Shown here: piece by piece, positions 1 to 6,695 of the stretch
How positions within the stretch are numbered: the first letter of the stretch is position 1
Layout: the number at the start of each line of letters is the position of its first letter
The notes under the pieces: model-generated
Told to the model about the DNA's origin: nothing
Database searches by the model: none
What the model saw: only the letters and a program-made list of their open reading frames with translations
NCBI GenBank assembly: GCA_030671915.1
Contig: DAOVHN010000086.1
Span: 1 to 8,123 of the forward strand
Length of the DNA: 8,123 nt
Direction of reading: 5' to 3'
Origin: Pseudomonadota bacterium
Lineage (GTDB): Bacteria > Pseudomonadota > Alphaproteobacteria > UBA8366 > JADFVY01
Made by a program: the position numbers and the translations under genes

Positions 1-582
1 ATGAACAAGCACAAGATCTCGCCGAAGGGCATGCCCAGCTATGACCGCAACGCGGCGAATGCCATCTTTGCGGCCGGCAAGGCAGCCTTCACGGTCTCCG
101 ACTCGGTCCATTACGGCGACTTCAACAATCCCGACAAGTCCAAGGTCGCCGGCAATGTCAGCATCGGCAAGTTCCCGCTGGGTCCGCGTGGCAAGAACGA
201 CTTCTCCTGGAACGAGATCTGGGGTTGGGCCATTCCGAAGGGCGTTCCCGAGGAGCGCAAGAAACTGGCCAAGCAGATGCTGCTTGCGATGATGCAGGAC
301 GCCGACGGCCAGATGAACCTTTGGAAGGCAACCGGCGGTCCGCCGCCGAATGTCACGATGTGGGACGATATCGCCAAGCAGGATCCCTTCATGAAGCGTC
401 TGAAGGAAGTCAGCCTGGACATCACCCCGCCGACTCATGCGGCCTACTATTTCCCGAAATGGCCGGCCGTCCACAAGGCTTTCTCGAATGCGGTCATCAA
501 GGCCGTGATCGGCAGCCGCGAGGACATCGCCAAGAATCTGGCGGGGGGCATGGACTCCGTTCACAAGGCAGCGACCGAGTAA
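1..582 (+). CDS. ABC transporter family-1 solute-binding protein, C-terminal part (5' truncated by window)
   Basis: This is the C-terminal lobe of a periplasmic extracellular solute-binding protein of the family-1 sugar-binder type, which captures a substrate for an ABC importer. The frame is open from base 1 to a TAA stop and gives 193 residues; full-length members run about 400-450, so roughly half is missing. The ATG at base 1 is probably an internal methionine or a coincidence: there is no signal peptide and the first residues read as mid-protein. Recognisable features are the segment around residues 69-82 (WNEIWGWAIPKGVP), a helix rich in Lys and Met that follows it, and the terminal helices with aromatic residues (YYFPKW, about 147-152). 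The next gene is the transporter ATPase, but the two permease genes that usually accompany such a protein are not between them. The ligand cannot be told from this fragment; a sugar, polyol or sugar acid is likely from context. Confidence 0.87.
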   Translation: MNKHKISPKGMPSYDRNAANAIFAAGKAAFTVSDSVHYGDFNNPDKSKVAGNVSIGKFPLGPRGKNDFSWNEIWGWAIPKGVPEERKKLAKQMLLAMMQDADGQMNLWKATGGPPPNVTMWDDIAKQDPFMKRLKEVSLDITPPTHAAYYFPKWPAVHKAFSNAVIKAVIGSREDIAKNLAGGMDSVHKAATE

Positions 583-590
583 TCGGTTTT

Positions 591-637
591 CCCCTCCCGT
601 CGCCGCGGTCGCGGTGTCGGGAGGGGACCATTTTTTT
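591..637 (+). terminator. Intrinsic terminator-like hairpin after the solute-binding protein gene
   Basis: A 9-bp perfect stem pairs CCCCTCCCG (591-599) with CGGGAGGGG (618-626). It continues after one T-T mismatch (600/617) into a 6-bp inner stem, 601-606 with 611-616 including one G-T pair, closed by the tetraloop GGTC (607-610). Four bases later comes a run of seven T (631-637). The arm-plus-T-run geometry fits a Rho-independent terminator. The 4-base gap before the T run is slightly long, so it may act partly as an attenuator or as a 3' mRNA stabiliser that leaves the binding-protein message more abundant than the downstream genes. It begins 8 bases past the stop codon. Confidence 0.8.
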
Positions 638-686
638 GTACCTTTGACATGAAACGCAGAACCAGACGGACCGGGAACAGAAGATC

Positions 687-1784
687 ATGGCTGAAGTCGT
701 CCTGACCAACGTCAACAAGCATTACGGCGGAATCCATCATGCGGTGAAGGATTTCAACCTGACGATCGCCGACAATGAATTCGTCGTGCTGGTCGGACCA
801 TCGGGCTGCGGCAAGTCGACGACGCTTAGGATGATCGCCGGGCTGGAGGAGATCAGTTCCGGGACGATCCGGATCGGCGACCGCGTGGTCAACGACCTGC
901 CGCCGCGCGACCGCGACATCGCGATGGTTTTCCAGAATTATGCGCTCTACCAGCATATGACGGTCTATGACAATCTGGCCTTCGGCCTGCGCAACCGCAA
1001 GGAGCCTGAATCGAAGGTCAAGGAGGAGATCGACCGGGCCGTCGGCATTCTGGGCATAGAGGAATTGTTGACGCGCAAGCCCAAGCAGCTTTCGGGCGGC
1101 CAGCAGCAGCGCGTGGCGCTGGGCCGCTGTATTGTGCGCAACCCGCAGGTTTTCCTGTTCGACGAACCGCTGTCCAACTTGGACGCCAAGCTGCGCGCGC
1201 AGATGCGCATCGAGCTGAAAAAGCTGCGCGAGCGCGTACCGACGACATCCGTCTTCGTCACCCACGACCAGGTCGAGGCGATGACGCTGGGCGACCGAGT
1301 GGTCATCATGAAGGACGGCTTGGTCGAGCAGATCGGAACCCCGCTTGCGGTCTACAACAATCCCGAGACCAAATTCGTCGGCGGCTTCATCGGCGCGCCG
1401 CCGATGAATTTCATCGATCTGACCATCAAGAAGGAAGGCGACGGCCTGCATGCGGTGTCAACCGGGATAAATTTCCGTATCCCCGACCAGCATTCGGCAA
1501 AATTGGAACCTTATGAAAACAAGGATGTCAATCTGGGCATTCGGCCCGAACATATCGCGCTGGGCAACGGCGGCGGCAACGCCTGCGCCTTCGATGCCGG
1601 GGTCGAGGTGATCGAACAGCTTGGCGCGCAGATGCTGCTGGATATTGCGGCCGGTGGGCAGTCGATGATCGTCGCGGGTATCGATCCGAACTTCGGCGCC
1701 AAAGTGGGCGAAAGCCTCCACTTTTCAATGCCGGCCGATCGGATGCATTTCTTCGATCCCGCCACCGAACATGTGATTTCGTAA
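687..1784 (+). CDS. Sugar-type ABC transporter ATP-binding protein (UgpC/MsmK/MalK family)
   Basis: This is the cytoplasmic ATPase that drives a carbohydrate-type ABC importer. At 365 residues it is the normal length for the CUT1 MalK/UgpC/MsmK group. Visible motifs, in order, are Walker A GPSGCGKST (37-45), Q-loop Gln83 in VFQNYALY, signature LSGGQQQR (135-142), Walker B VFLFDEP (155-161) with Glu160 as the catalytic base, D-loop SNLD (163-166) and the H-loop His193 in VTHDQ. The region from about residue 235 on, with RPEH at 286-289, is the OB-fold regulatory domain (TOBE) typical of this family. The start ATG has only a weak purine-rich leader (gaacagaag). The gene lies about 100 bases after the binding-protein gene, beyond a terminator-like hairpin, and 13 bases before the next gene. 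Database pipelines would call it UgpC by family, but glycerol-3-phosphate is not implied by the catabolic neighbours. Confidence 0.95.
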   Translation: MAEVVLTNVNKHYGGIHHAVKDFNLTIADNEFVVLVGPSGCGKSTTLRMIAGLEEISSGTIRIGDRVVNDLPPRDRDIAMVFQNYALYQHMTVYDNLAFGLRNRKEPESKVKEEIDRAVGILGIEELLTRKPKQLSGGQQQRVALGRCIVRNPQVFLFDEPLSNLDAKLRAQMRIELKKLRERVPTTSVFVTHDQVEAMTLGDRVVIMKDGLVEQIGTPLAVYNNPETKFVGGFIGAPPMNFIDLTIKKEGDGLHAVSTGINFRIPDQHSAKLEPYENKDVNLGIRPEHIALGNGGGNACAFDAGVEVIEQLGAQMLLDIAAGGQSMIVAGIDPNFGAKVGESLHFSMPADRMHFFDPATEHVIS

Positions 1785-1797
1785 GAGGACAAGCGGC

Positions 1798-2622
1798 ATG
1801 AGCGAACTATGGAACCCGAAAAAGGTCCTGATTACAGGCGCCGCCGGCACCATCGGGTCGGTGTTGCGCGAAGGGCTGAAGGGCAAGTATGAGACCCTCG
1901 CCCTGTCGGACATCAAGCCGCTGGGCGAAGCCGCGCCCGGCGAGGAAATCTTCGAAAACGCAGATATCCGCGACCTGGATGCGACCGCAGCCACCATGGA
2001 GGGGGTCGACTGCGTGGTCCATTTGGCCGGCATACCTGTTGAAGACGAATGGGAAAAGATCCTGCCGATGAACCTGATCGGCTGTTACAACGTGTTCGAG
2101 GCGGCGCGGCGCGCCGGCGTGAAGCGCGTCGTCTTCGCCAGCTCCAACCATGCGGTCGGATATTACCGGCGCGCCGGGGTTATTGACACAGACGTCCAGC
2201 CCCGTCCCGACAGCCGCTATGGTGTCAGCAAGGTCTATGGCGAGGCGCTGGGCCGGCTTTACGCCGACAAGCACGGAATGGCCGTGTCCTGCCTGCGCAT
2301 CGGTTCCTTTCAGCCGAAGCCGCAGGATCTGCGCCAGCTGATGACCTGGATCAGTCATTCCGACACGGTGCATCTTATCGAACGCTGCATCGACCATCCC
2401 GATTATCATTTCGTGGCGGTCTATGGCGTGTCCAACAACACGCGCAACAAATGGGATAATTCCAAGGTCGACTGGCTTGGCTACAGGCCGCGGGACAATG
2501 CCGAGGATTACGCGGTGGAGCTCTACGCCAAGGAAGATACAGAACATCCGATTGCCAAACCCTTCCATGGCGGTATGTTCTGTCCCATGGAATTTTCCGG
2601 CGATCTGAACAAGATCGACTGA
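1798..2622 (+). CDS. Uronate-dehydrogenase-like NAD-dependent epimerase/dehydratase-fold oxidoreductase
   Basis: This is an extended/atypical SDR of 274 residues that looks like bacterial uronate dehydrogenase (Udh), which oxidises glucuronate or galacturonate at C1 to an aldarolactone with NAD+. The Rossmann motif is TGAAGTIG (13-20), an acidic residue at Asp38 suggests NAD preference, and the catalytic pair is Tyr141 and Lys145 in YGVSK with Ser115/Ser116. Udh hallmarks recalled from the Agrobacterium enzyme are present: FASSNH then GYY (113-123), RPDSRYGVSK (136-145), RIGS (167-170), Arg179 and TWISH (183-187), WDNS (219-222) and DNAE (233-236). A substrate-contact Ser in the Agrobacterium loop appears to be Pro80 here (GIPVE), so the substrate may differ. 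The start has a good Shine-Dalgarno, AGAGGA at 1784-1789, overlapping the previous stop. It is probably cotranscribed with the ATPase. The fold is certain; uronate as substrate is probable, and other aldoses are possible. Confidence 0.85.
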   Translation: MSELWNPKKVLITGAAGTIGSVLREGLKGKYETLALSDIKPLGEAAPGEEIFENADIRDLDATAATMEGVDCVVHLAGIPVEDEWEKILPMNLIGCYNVFEAARRAGVKRVVFASSNHAVGYYRRAGVIDTDVQPRPDSRYGVSKVYGEALGRLYADKHGMAVSCLRIGSFQPKPQDLRQLMTWISHSDTVHLIERCIDHPDYHFVAVYGVSNNTRNKWDNSKVDWLGYRPRDNAEDYAVELYAKEDTEHPIAKPFHGGMFCPMEFSGDLNKID

Positions 2623-2623
2623 T

Positions 2624-2647
2624 GCCGCCGCCGTCAGTGGCGGCGGC
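2624..2647 (+). other. Perfect GC intercistronic hairpin before the regulator gene
   Basis: The 9-base arm GCCGCCGCC (2624-2632) pairs perfectly with GGCGGCGGC (2639-2647) around the 6-base loop GTCAGT. It starts one base after the stop codon of the Udh-like gene and ends 17 bases before the ATG of the LacI gene. No T run follows, so it is not a standard intrinsic terminator. It could slow transcription, protect the 3' end of the upstream message, or limit expression of the regulator by sitting close to its ribosome-binding region. The structure is seen directly; the role is inferred. Confidence 0.6.
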
Positions 2648-2664
2648 GAACGGGGCGGGGTATT

Positions 2665-3723
2665 ATGGCTGAACGAAGGAGTGTGAGACGGTCTTCACGC
2701 GGCGGCGACAACGTCACCGTGCAGGATCTGGCGGATGCGGCTGGCGTATCGATCGCCAGTGTCTCGCGCGCTCTCAATAACAGCGTCAAGGTCAGCGACG
2801 ATGTGCGCCGCCGGGTGCGCGATGCCGCCGACCGACTGGGCTATGTGCCCCATGCGGCTGCTCGCGCGCTTGCCTCGCAGAGTACCCATACCATCGGCGC
2901 AGTGGTGCCGACCCTGGAAAATCCGAATTTCGCGATCGGCGTTGAGGCGCTGCAAAAACGCCTGACCCAGGCCGGCTACACGCTTTTTGTCGCCAGTTGC
3001 GGCTACGACATGGACCAGGAACGCCAGCAGGTGGAAACCCTTGTGACCCGCGGCGTCGACGGGATTATGCTGGTCGGCGCCCTGCATAGCACCGGCCTGA
3101 ACGATTTCCTGCGCAGCCGGAACATTCCCTTCGTCGATACCTGGGTGATGTCCGGCGATCCCCGGGTGCCCTCGGTCGGTTTCGACAATATGGCAGCCGC
3201 TATCCAGATGACGGATTTTCTGCTCGATCTGGGCCACAAGAATTTCGGTGTTATCGCCGGCGTAACGAAATCCAACGACCGCGCGATCGCCAGGGTAAAG
3301 GGCATCCGCAAGGCACTGAAGGCGCGCGGCTTGCCGCTGAAGCAGGAGCGCTTGATCGAACGCCCCTATCGCATCGTCGACGGACAATTGGCGATGCGCG
3401 CGCTGATGACGGAAAAGAACCGCCCGACGGCGGTAATTTGCGGCAATGACGTGCTGGCCTTCGGGGCCATGCTGGAATGCCAGCGCCAGGGAATCAAGAT
3501 CCCCGGTGAGGTTTCGATCGTTGGGTTCGACGATCTGGATTTTGCCTCGCAACTGGTGCCGCCATTGACGACAATCAACGTGCCGGCCGACAAGATTGGC
3601 GAGGCGGCGGCGGATTATCTTCTGGCCGCCATCGAAAACCGGCCGAATCTTCTGGCGCCGCAGATATCGGTCAATCTGATCGTGCGGGGCAGCACTGCCC
3701 CGCCGCCCGACCGCCCGACCTGA
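2665..3723 (+). CDS. LacI/GalR-family transcriptional regulator
   Basis: This is a DNA-binding, ligand-responsive regulator that very likely controls the surrounding catabolic operon, most often as a repressor released by a pathway sugar or intermediate. It has 352 residues, the family's usual size plus a short basic N-terminal extension (residues 1-15, Arg/Ser rich). The helix-turn-helix is at about 18-40 (VTVQDLADAAGVSIASVSRA), followed by the third helix and the hinge helix AAARALAS (64-71). The rest is the periplasmic-binding-protein-like effector domain: TIGAVVPTLENPNF (76-89), the GVDGIML segment (130-136), GFDN (172-175), CGNDVLAFG (259-267) and VSIVGFDD (283-290), ending in the family's RGST (341-344). 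The gene sits inside the cluster on the same strand, 42 bases after the Udh-like gene and 37 bases before the lyase gene. The leader before the ATG is G-rich (ggggcgggg) rather than a classical Shine-Dalgarno. No operator could be identified with confidence. Confidence 0.95.
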   Translation: MAERRSVRRSSRGGDNVTVQDLADAAGVSIASVSRALNNSVKVSDDVRRRVRDAADRLGYVPHAAARALASQSTHTIGAVVPTLENPNFAIGVEALQKRLTQAGYTLFVASCGYDMDQERQQVETLVTRGVDGIMLVGALHSTGLNDFLRSRNIPFVDTWVMSGDPRVPSVGFDNMAAAIQMTDFLLDLGHKNFGVIAGVTKSNDRAIARVKGIRKALKARGLPLKQERLIERPYRIVDGQLAMRALMTEKNRPTAVICGNDVLAFGAMLECQRQGIKIPGEVSIVGFDDLDFASQLVPPLTTINVPADKIGEAAADYLLAAIENRPNLLAPQISVNLIVRGSTAPPPDRPT

Positions 3724-3744
3724 ATTTCACAAGCTATCAACGTA

Positions 3745-3750
3745 ACGGAG
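3745..3750 (+). promoter_or_regulatory. Shine-Dalgarno ACGGAG for the DHDPS-family gene
   Basis: A purine-rich ACGGAG lies 10 bases before the ATG at 3761, in the 37-base gap after the LacI gene. It favours 3761 over the alternative in-frame ATG at 3779 (residue 7). This is the last sizeable intergenic gap before the tightly coupled block of genes. Confidence 0.55.
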
Positions 3751-3760
3751 CAGTTTATCG

Positions 3761-4690
3761 ATGAGTGGACCCGAAAAGATGTCCGGTGTGCTGTCGCCGG
3801 TTGTCACCCCCTTCAATGCAGACCTCAGTGCCGATGCTGGCCGCTTGGTGCGCCAGTGCCGCTGGTTGCTGAGCCAGAATTGCGGCCTCGCGATCTTTGG
3901 CACAAACAGCGAGGCCAACTCGCTTTCGGCGGAGGAGAAGATCGACCTGCTGGATGCGCTGGTCGACGCCGGGCTGGATACTGGCCGCATGATGCCGGGC
4001 ACCGGCGCCTGCGCCATACCCGATACGGTTCGCCTGACATCCCATGCGGTCAAACTCGGTTGCGGCGGCGTGCTGATGCTGCCGCCCTTTTATTACAAGG
4101 GCGTCAGCGACGAGGGTCTGTTCCGCGGCTATTCCGAGGTAATCCAGCGGGTCGGCGATTCGAACCTCAAGGTCTATCTCTATCATTTCCCGCAGGTCTC
4201 GCAGGTGCCGATCAGCCTGGACCTGATCGAACGCCTGCTGAAAGAATATCCGGACACCGTCGTCGGTATCAAGGACAGCTCCGGCGACTGGAGCAATATG
4301 GAGGCGATGCTCAAGCGTTTTCCCGGTTTCGCGATGTTCCCGGGCAACGAGACCGTACTGCTGAAGAGCATGCAGAACGGCGGCGCCGGCTGCATCTCGG
4401 CTACCGCCAACATCAATCCGGGCGCGATCGCCGCGCTTGCCGCCAACTGGCAGTCGCCGGACGCCCAGGCGATGCAGGACAAAATGAACGACCTGCGCCA
4501 GATGATGCAGCAGTTCCCGATGATCCCGGCGCTGAAGGCGGCAATTGCGCATTATTCGGGTGATACGGATTGGGAATATGTTCGCCCGCCGCTGGTCGAA
4601 CTGACCCTCGAACAGAAGACTGAAATGCTGGCCGAACTCGACAAGCGCGGCTTCGCCATGCCCGGCCTGGCCGAGGCGCAGGCGGTTTGA
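3761..4690 (+). CDS. DHDPS/N-acetylneuraminate-lyase superfamily protein, probable 2-keto-3-deoxy-sugar-acid lyase or dehydratase
   Basis: This is a class I (Schiff-base) TIM-barrel enzyme of the DapA/NanA superfamily, 309 residues. The Schiff-base lysine is Lys171 in VGIKDSSGD and the conserved tyrosine is Tyr141 (YLYHFP). The pyruvate-carboxylate loop reads GTNSEANSLS (47-56) where DapA has GTTGES, and Tyr111 or Tyr112 occupies the place of the second DapA tyrosine. The arginine that holds aspartate semialdehyde in true DapA (in YNVPxR) is replaced by Val146. The protein is therefore unlikely to make lysine precursors. Known relatives include KDG aldolase and 5-keto-4-deoxyglucarate dehydratase (KdgD); its position between lactonase and dehydrogenase genes suggests one of these types of reaction on a 2-keto-3-deoxy acid. 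Its motifs do not closely match the KdgD sequence as remembered. Its stop overlaps the next start (TGATG). Family is certain, substrate is not. Confidence 0.92.
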   Translation: MSGPEKMSGVLSPVVTPFNADLSADAGRLVRQCRWLLSQNCGLAIFGTNSEANSLSAEEKIDLLDALVDAGLDTGRMMPGTGACAIPDTVRLTSHAVKLGCGGVLMLPPFYYKGVSDEGLFRGYSEVIQRVGDSNLKVYLYHFPQVSQVPISLDLIERLLKEYPDTVVGIKDSSGDWSNMEAMLKRFPGFAMFPGNETVLLKSMQNGGAGCISATANINPGAIAALAANWQSPDAQAMQDKMNDLRQMMQQFPMIPALKAAIAHYSGDTDWEYVRPPLVELTLEQKTEMLAELDKRGFAMPGLAEAQAV

Positions 4691-5613
4691 TGCTGTTCGA
4701 CCCGCCGAAAGACCTGGATACGACGGTCTTCGCCCGCATTCCGGACAAGTTCCGGATCAAGGGCAGGCCGTCGCCCTGGGTCGAGGTCCAGCAGGGCGGC
4801 CGGGAAACCGACTGTTTCCTGGAAGGGCCATCCTTCGACCTGGCGGGTAATCTCTATGTGGTGGACGTCGCCTATGGCCGCGTCTTCCGTATTTCGCCGG
4901 ACGGCGGCGATATCGATCTCGTCACCGAATATGACGGCGAACCGAACGGGCTGAAGATCCACAAGGACGGGCGGATCTTCATCGCGGACTACAGGAACGG
5001 GATCATGCAGCTCGATCCCGATAGCGGCGCCGTCACGCCTTACCTGACCCGCAATCGGCTGCAGCCGTTCAAGGGGGTGAACGACCTGGTGTTCGCCAGC
5101 AGCGGAGACCTGTTCTTTACCGACCAGGGGCTGACGGGCTGGCACGACCCTACGGGTTGCCTCTACCGCTACACGACGGAAGGCCGCCTCGACTGCCTCA
5201 TCGATACGGTGCCCAGCCCCAACGGGCTGGTCCTGAACCTGGACGAGAATCTCTGCTATCTGAACGTGACCCGGGCCAACGCGGTCTGGCGCGTGCCGCT
5301 GCTACCCGACGGCGGCACCTTCAAGGTCGGCACTTTCCTGCAGCTTTCGGGCGGGCATGGCGGGCCTGACGGGCTGGCCATCGACGAGGCCGGCAATCTT
5401 GTTGTCGCCCATGTCGGCCTGGGCTCGGTCTGGGTCTTTTCGCCGCTTGGCGAGCCGCTTTACCGTATCCGCTCCCGCGAAGGGCTGGCTACCACCAACA
5501 TCGCCTATGGCGGGCCGGAGCGCCGGACGCTTTATATCACAGAGTCCGAAAGCGGCTGCATTCTGCAATGCGAACTGCCGACGCCCGGGCGCCTCATGTA
5601 TTCGCATATGTAG
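4690..5613 (+). CDS. SMP-30/gluconolactonase/LRE-family lactonase
   Basis: This is a six-bladed beta-propeller metal-dependent lactonase, 307 residues, expected to hydrolyse an aldono- or aldarolactone in the cytoplasm; no signal peptide is seen. Candidate divalent-metal ligands, by alignment with the SMP-30 pattern, are Glu45 (FLEGPSF), Asn178 (SPNGL) and Asp227 (GPDGLA), with Asn131 (GVNDL) as the usual substrate-side asparagine. The repeated GxL/IxxxD propeller strands are clear (for example GNLYVVD, GRIFIAD, GDLFFTD, GNLVVAH). The ATG at 4690 shares its A with the TGA stop of the lyase gene (TGATG), so translation is probably coupled; a TTG three bases earlier is possible but less likely. 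It is well placed to hydrolyse the lactone that a Udh-like enzyme releases. The exact lactone is unknown. Confidence 0.92.
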   Translation: MLFDPPKDLDTTVFARIPDKFRIKGRPSPWVEVQQGGRETDCFLEGPSFDLAGNLYVVDVAYGRVFRISPDGGDIDLVTEYDGEPNGLKIHKDGRIFIADYRNGIMQLDPDSGAVTPYLTRNRLQPFKGVNDLVFASSGDLFFTDQGLTGWHDPTGCLYRYTTEGRLDCLIDTVPSPNGLVLNLDENLCYLNVTRANAVWRVPLLPDGGTFKVGTFLQLSGGHGGPDGLAIDEAGNLVVAHVGLGSVWVFSPLGEPLYRIRSREGLATTNIAYGGPERRTLYITESESGCILQCELPTPGRLMYSHM

Positions 5614-5615
5614 CC

Positions 5616-6692
5616 ATGCAAGAAAGCGAGACAGGGGAAAGTCCGCGCTGGCGGGCAAGCGATCTTCAAGAGTTTGCCTTCGATCTGCTGGGTAAGGCTG
5701 GAATGCTTGGCGATCGGGCATTGGTGGTCGCCGATATTCTGGTCGAGGGCGACCTGATGGGCCACACGACCCATGGCCTCCAACTGCTCATTCCCTATCT
5801 GAAGAGCATAGAGGCCGGCGCCATGACACTGGACGGCGAGCCGGAAATCCTCTCGGACAAGGGGGCGGTGCGAACCATCGACGGGCGCTACCTGCCGGGC
5901 CCCTGGCTGGTGACGCGGGAACTGGAGGAACTGTGCGAGCGCGCCCCGCGCTACGGCTCGGCGACCGGCGTGATCCGCCGCAGTCACCATATCGCGGCGC
6001 TGGCCGCCTATCTGAAACCAGTGACCGACCGCGGCCTCATGGTGCTGTTGAGCTGTTCGGACCCGGAGACCTTCACCGTCGCGCCCCATGGCGGGCTGAC
6101 GCCCTGGTGTTCGCCGAACCCGCTGGCCGCCGGCATTCCGACGGACGGCGACCCCATCCTTATCGATATCAGCATGTCGACCACGACGAACGGCCTGTCG
6201 ATGCGGCTGAACAAACGGGGCGAACGGTTCCCGGGCCGCTGGATCAAGGATGCCTCGGGCGAGGCCACCGATGACCCGTCGGTGCTGTTTGCGGACCCTG
6301 CGGGGACCGTCATGCCGCTGGGCGGGCTCGATCTGGGCCACAAGGGGTTCGCCATGGCGCTGATCGTCGAGGCGTTGACGGCCGGGCTGGCCGGCCATGG
6401 CCGCGCCGATGGGGTCGACCACTGGGGCGCCACCGTCTTCATGCAGGTCTTCGACCCGCGGGCCTTCGGCGGTACCGAGGCCTTTACCCGCGAAATGTCA
6501 TGGAGCGCGGATCATTGCCGCCAGTCGAAGGTGCGGCCGGGCGATCCGCCGGTGCGCATGCCGGGGGAGGGCGCCCTGGCCCGCCGTGCGATTGCCCTGG
6601 CCGACGGGGTGGAACTCTATCCCGGCATCATGGACAGCCTGCGGGACTGGGCCGGAAAATGCGGCGTAACGCCGCCGAAACCACTGGATTGA
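5616..6692 (+). CDS. Ldh_2-family (malate/L-lactate/ureidoglycolate-type) NAD(P)-dependent dehydrogenase
   Basis: This oxidoreductase has the non-Rossmann Ldh_2 fold, whose members reduce 2-keto acids or imines, or oxidise the matching hydroxy acids (malate, L-sulfolactate, ureidoglycolate, 2,3-diketogulonate, Delta1-piperideine-2-carboxylate). It has 358 residues from ATG 5616. Family marks are DLMGHTTHG (46-54), a SHH motif with His124/His125 in the catalytic-His region, SPNPLAAGIP (166-175) in the cofactor region, and the near-invariant PLGG then GHKGFAMALIVEAL (234-254). ATG 5616 is chosen because it begins 2 bases after the preceding stop and the family N-terminus starts soon after. An upstream in-frame ATG at 5568 would add 16 residues and overlap the lactonase gene by 46 bases. 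No strong Shine-Dalgarno precedes it, which fits coupled translation. The substrate is not determinable. Confidence 0.9.
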   Translation: MQESETGESPRWRASDLQEFAFDLLGKAGMLGDRALVVADILVEGDLMGHTTHGLQLLIPYLKSIEAGAMTLDGEPEILSDKGAVRTIDGRYLPGPWLVTRELEELCERAPRYGSATGVIRRSHHIAALAAYLKPVTDRGLMVLLSCSDPETFTVAPHGGLTPWCSPNPLAAGIPTDGDPILIDISMSTTTNGLSMRLNKRGERFPGRWIKDASGEATDDPSVLFADPAGTVMPLGGLDLGHKGFAMALIVEALTAGLAGHGRADGVDHWGATVFMQVFDPRAFGGTEAFTREMSWSADHCRQSKVRPGDPPVRMPGEGALARRAIALADGVELYPGIMDSLRDWAGKCGVTPPKPLD

Positions 6693-6695
6693 AGC

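Noticed and set aside
574..587. Small palindrome ACCGA-4-TCGGT over the stop codon of the binding-protein gene, considered as a LacI operator
   Set aside because: It lacks the central CG and symmetry typical of LacI-family operators, lies at a gene end just before a terminator, and is short enough to arise by chance.
644..649. TTGACA, a possible -35 box for the ATPase gene
   Set aside because: No plausible -10 sequence is found at 16-18 bases downstream (the region is acggacc), so a sigma-70 promoter is not supported.
3724..3760. Possible operator or promoter in the gap after the LacI gene
   Set aside because: No convincing inverted repeat or -35/-10 pair was found in the 37 bases; only a Shine-Dalgarno is supported.
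3856..4563. Plus-strand open frame of 235 codons overlapping the DHDPS-family gene in another frame
   Set aside because: Arg/Gly-rich out-of-frame translation with no family motif; the DHDPS frame has the catalytic lysine and full-length conservation.
3761..4690. Annotation as dapA (lysine biosynthesis)
   Set aside because: The DapA-specific arginine is replaced by valine and the neighbours are sugar-acid enzymes, so the biosynthetic role is unlikely despite the shared fold.
5568..5615. Upstream in-frame ATG for the Ldh_2 gene, adding 16 residues
   Set aside because: It would overlap the lactonase gene by 46 bases and the added residues do not resemble the family N-terminus; ATG 5616 fits the tight spacing of the block.
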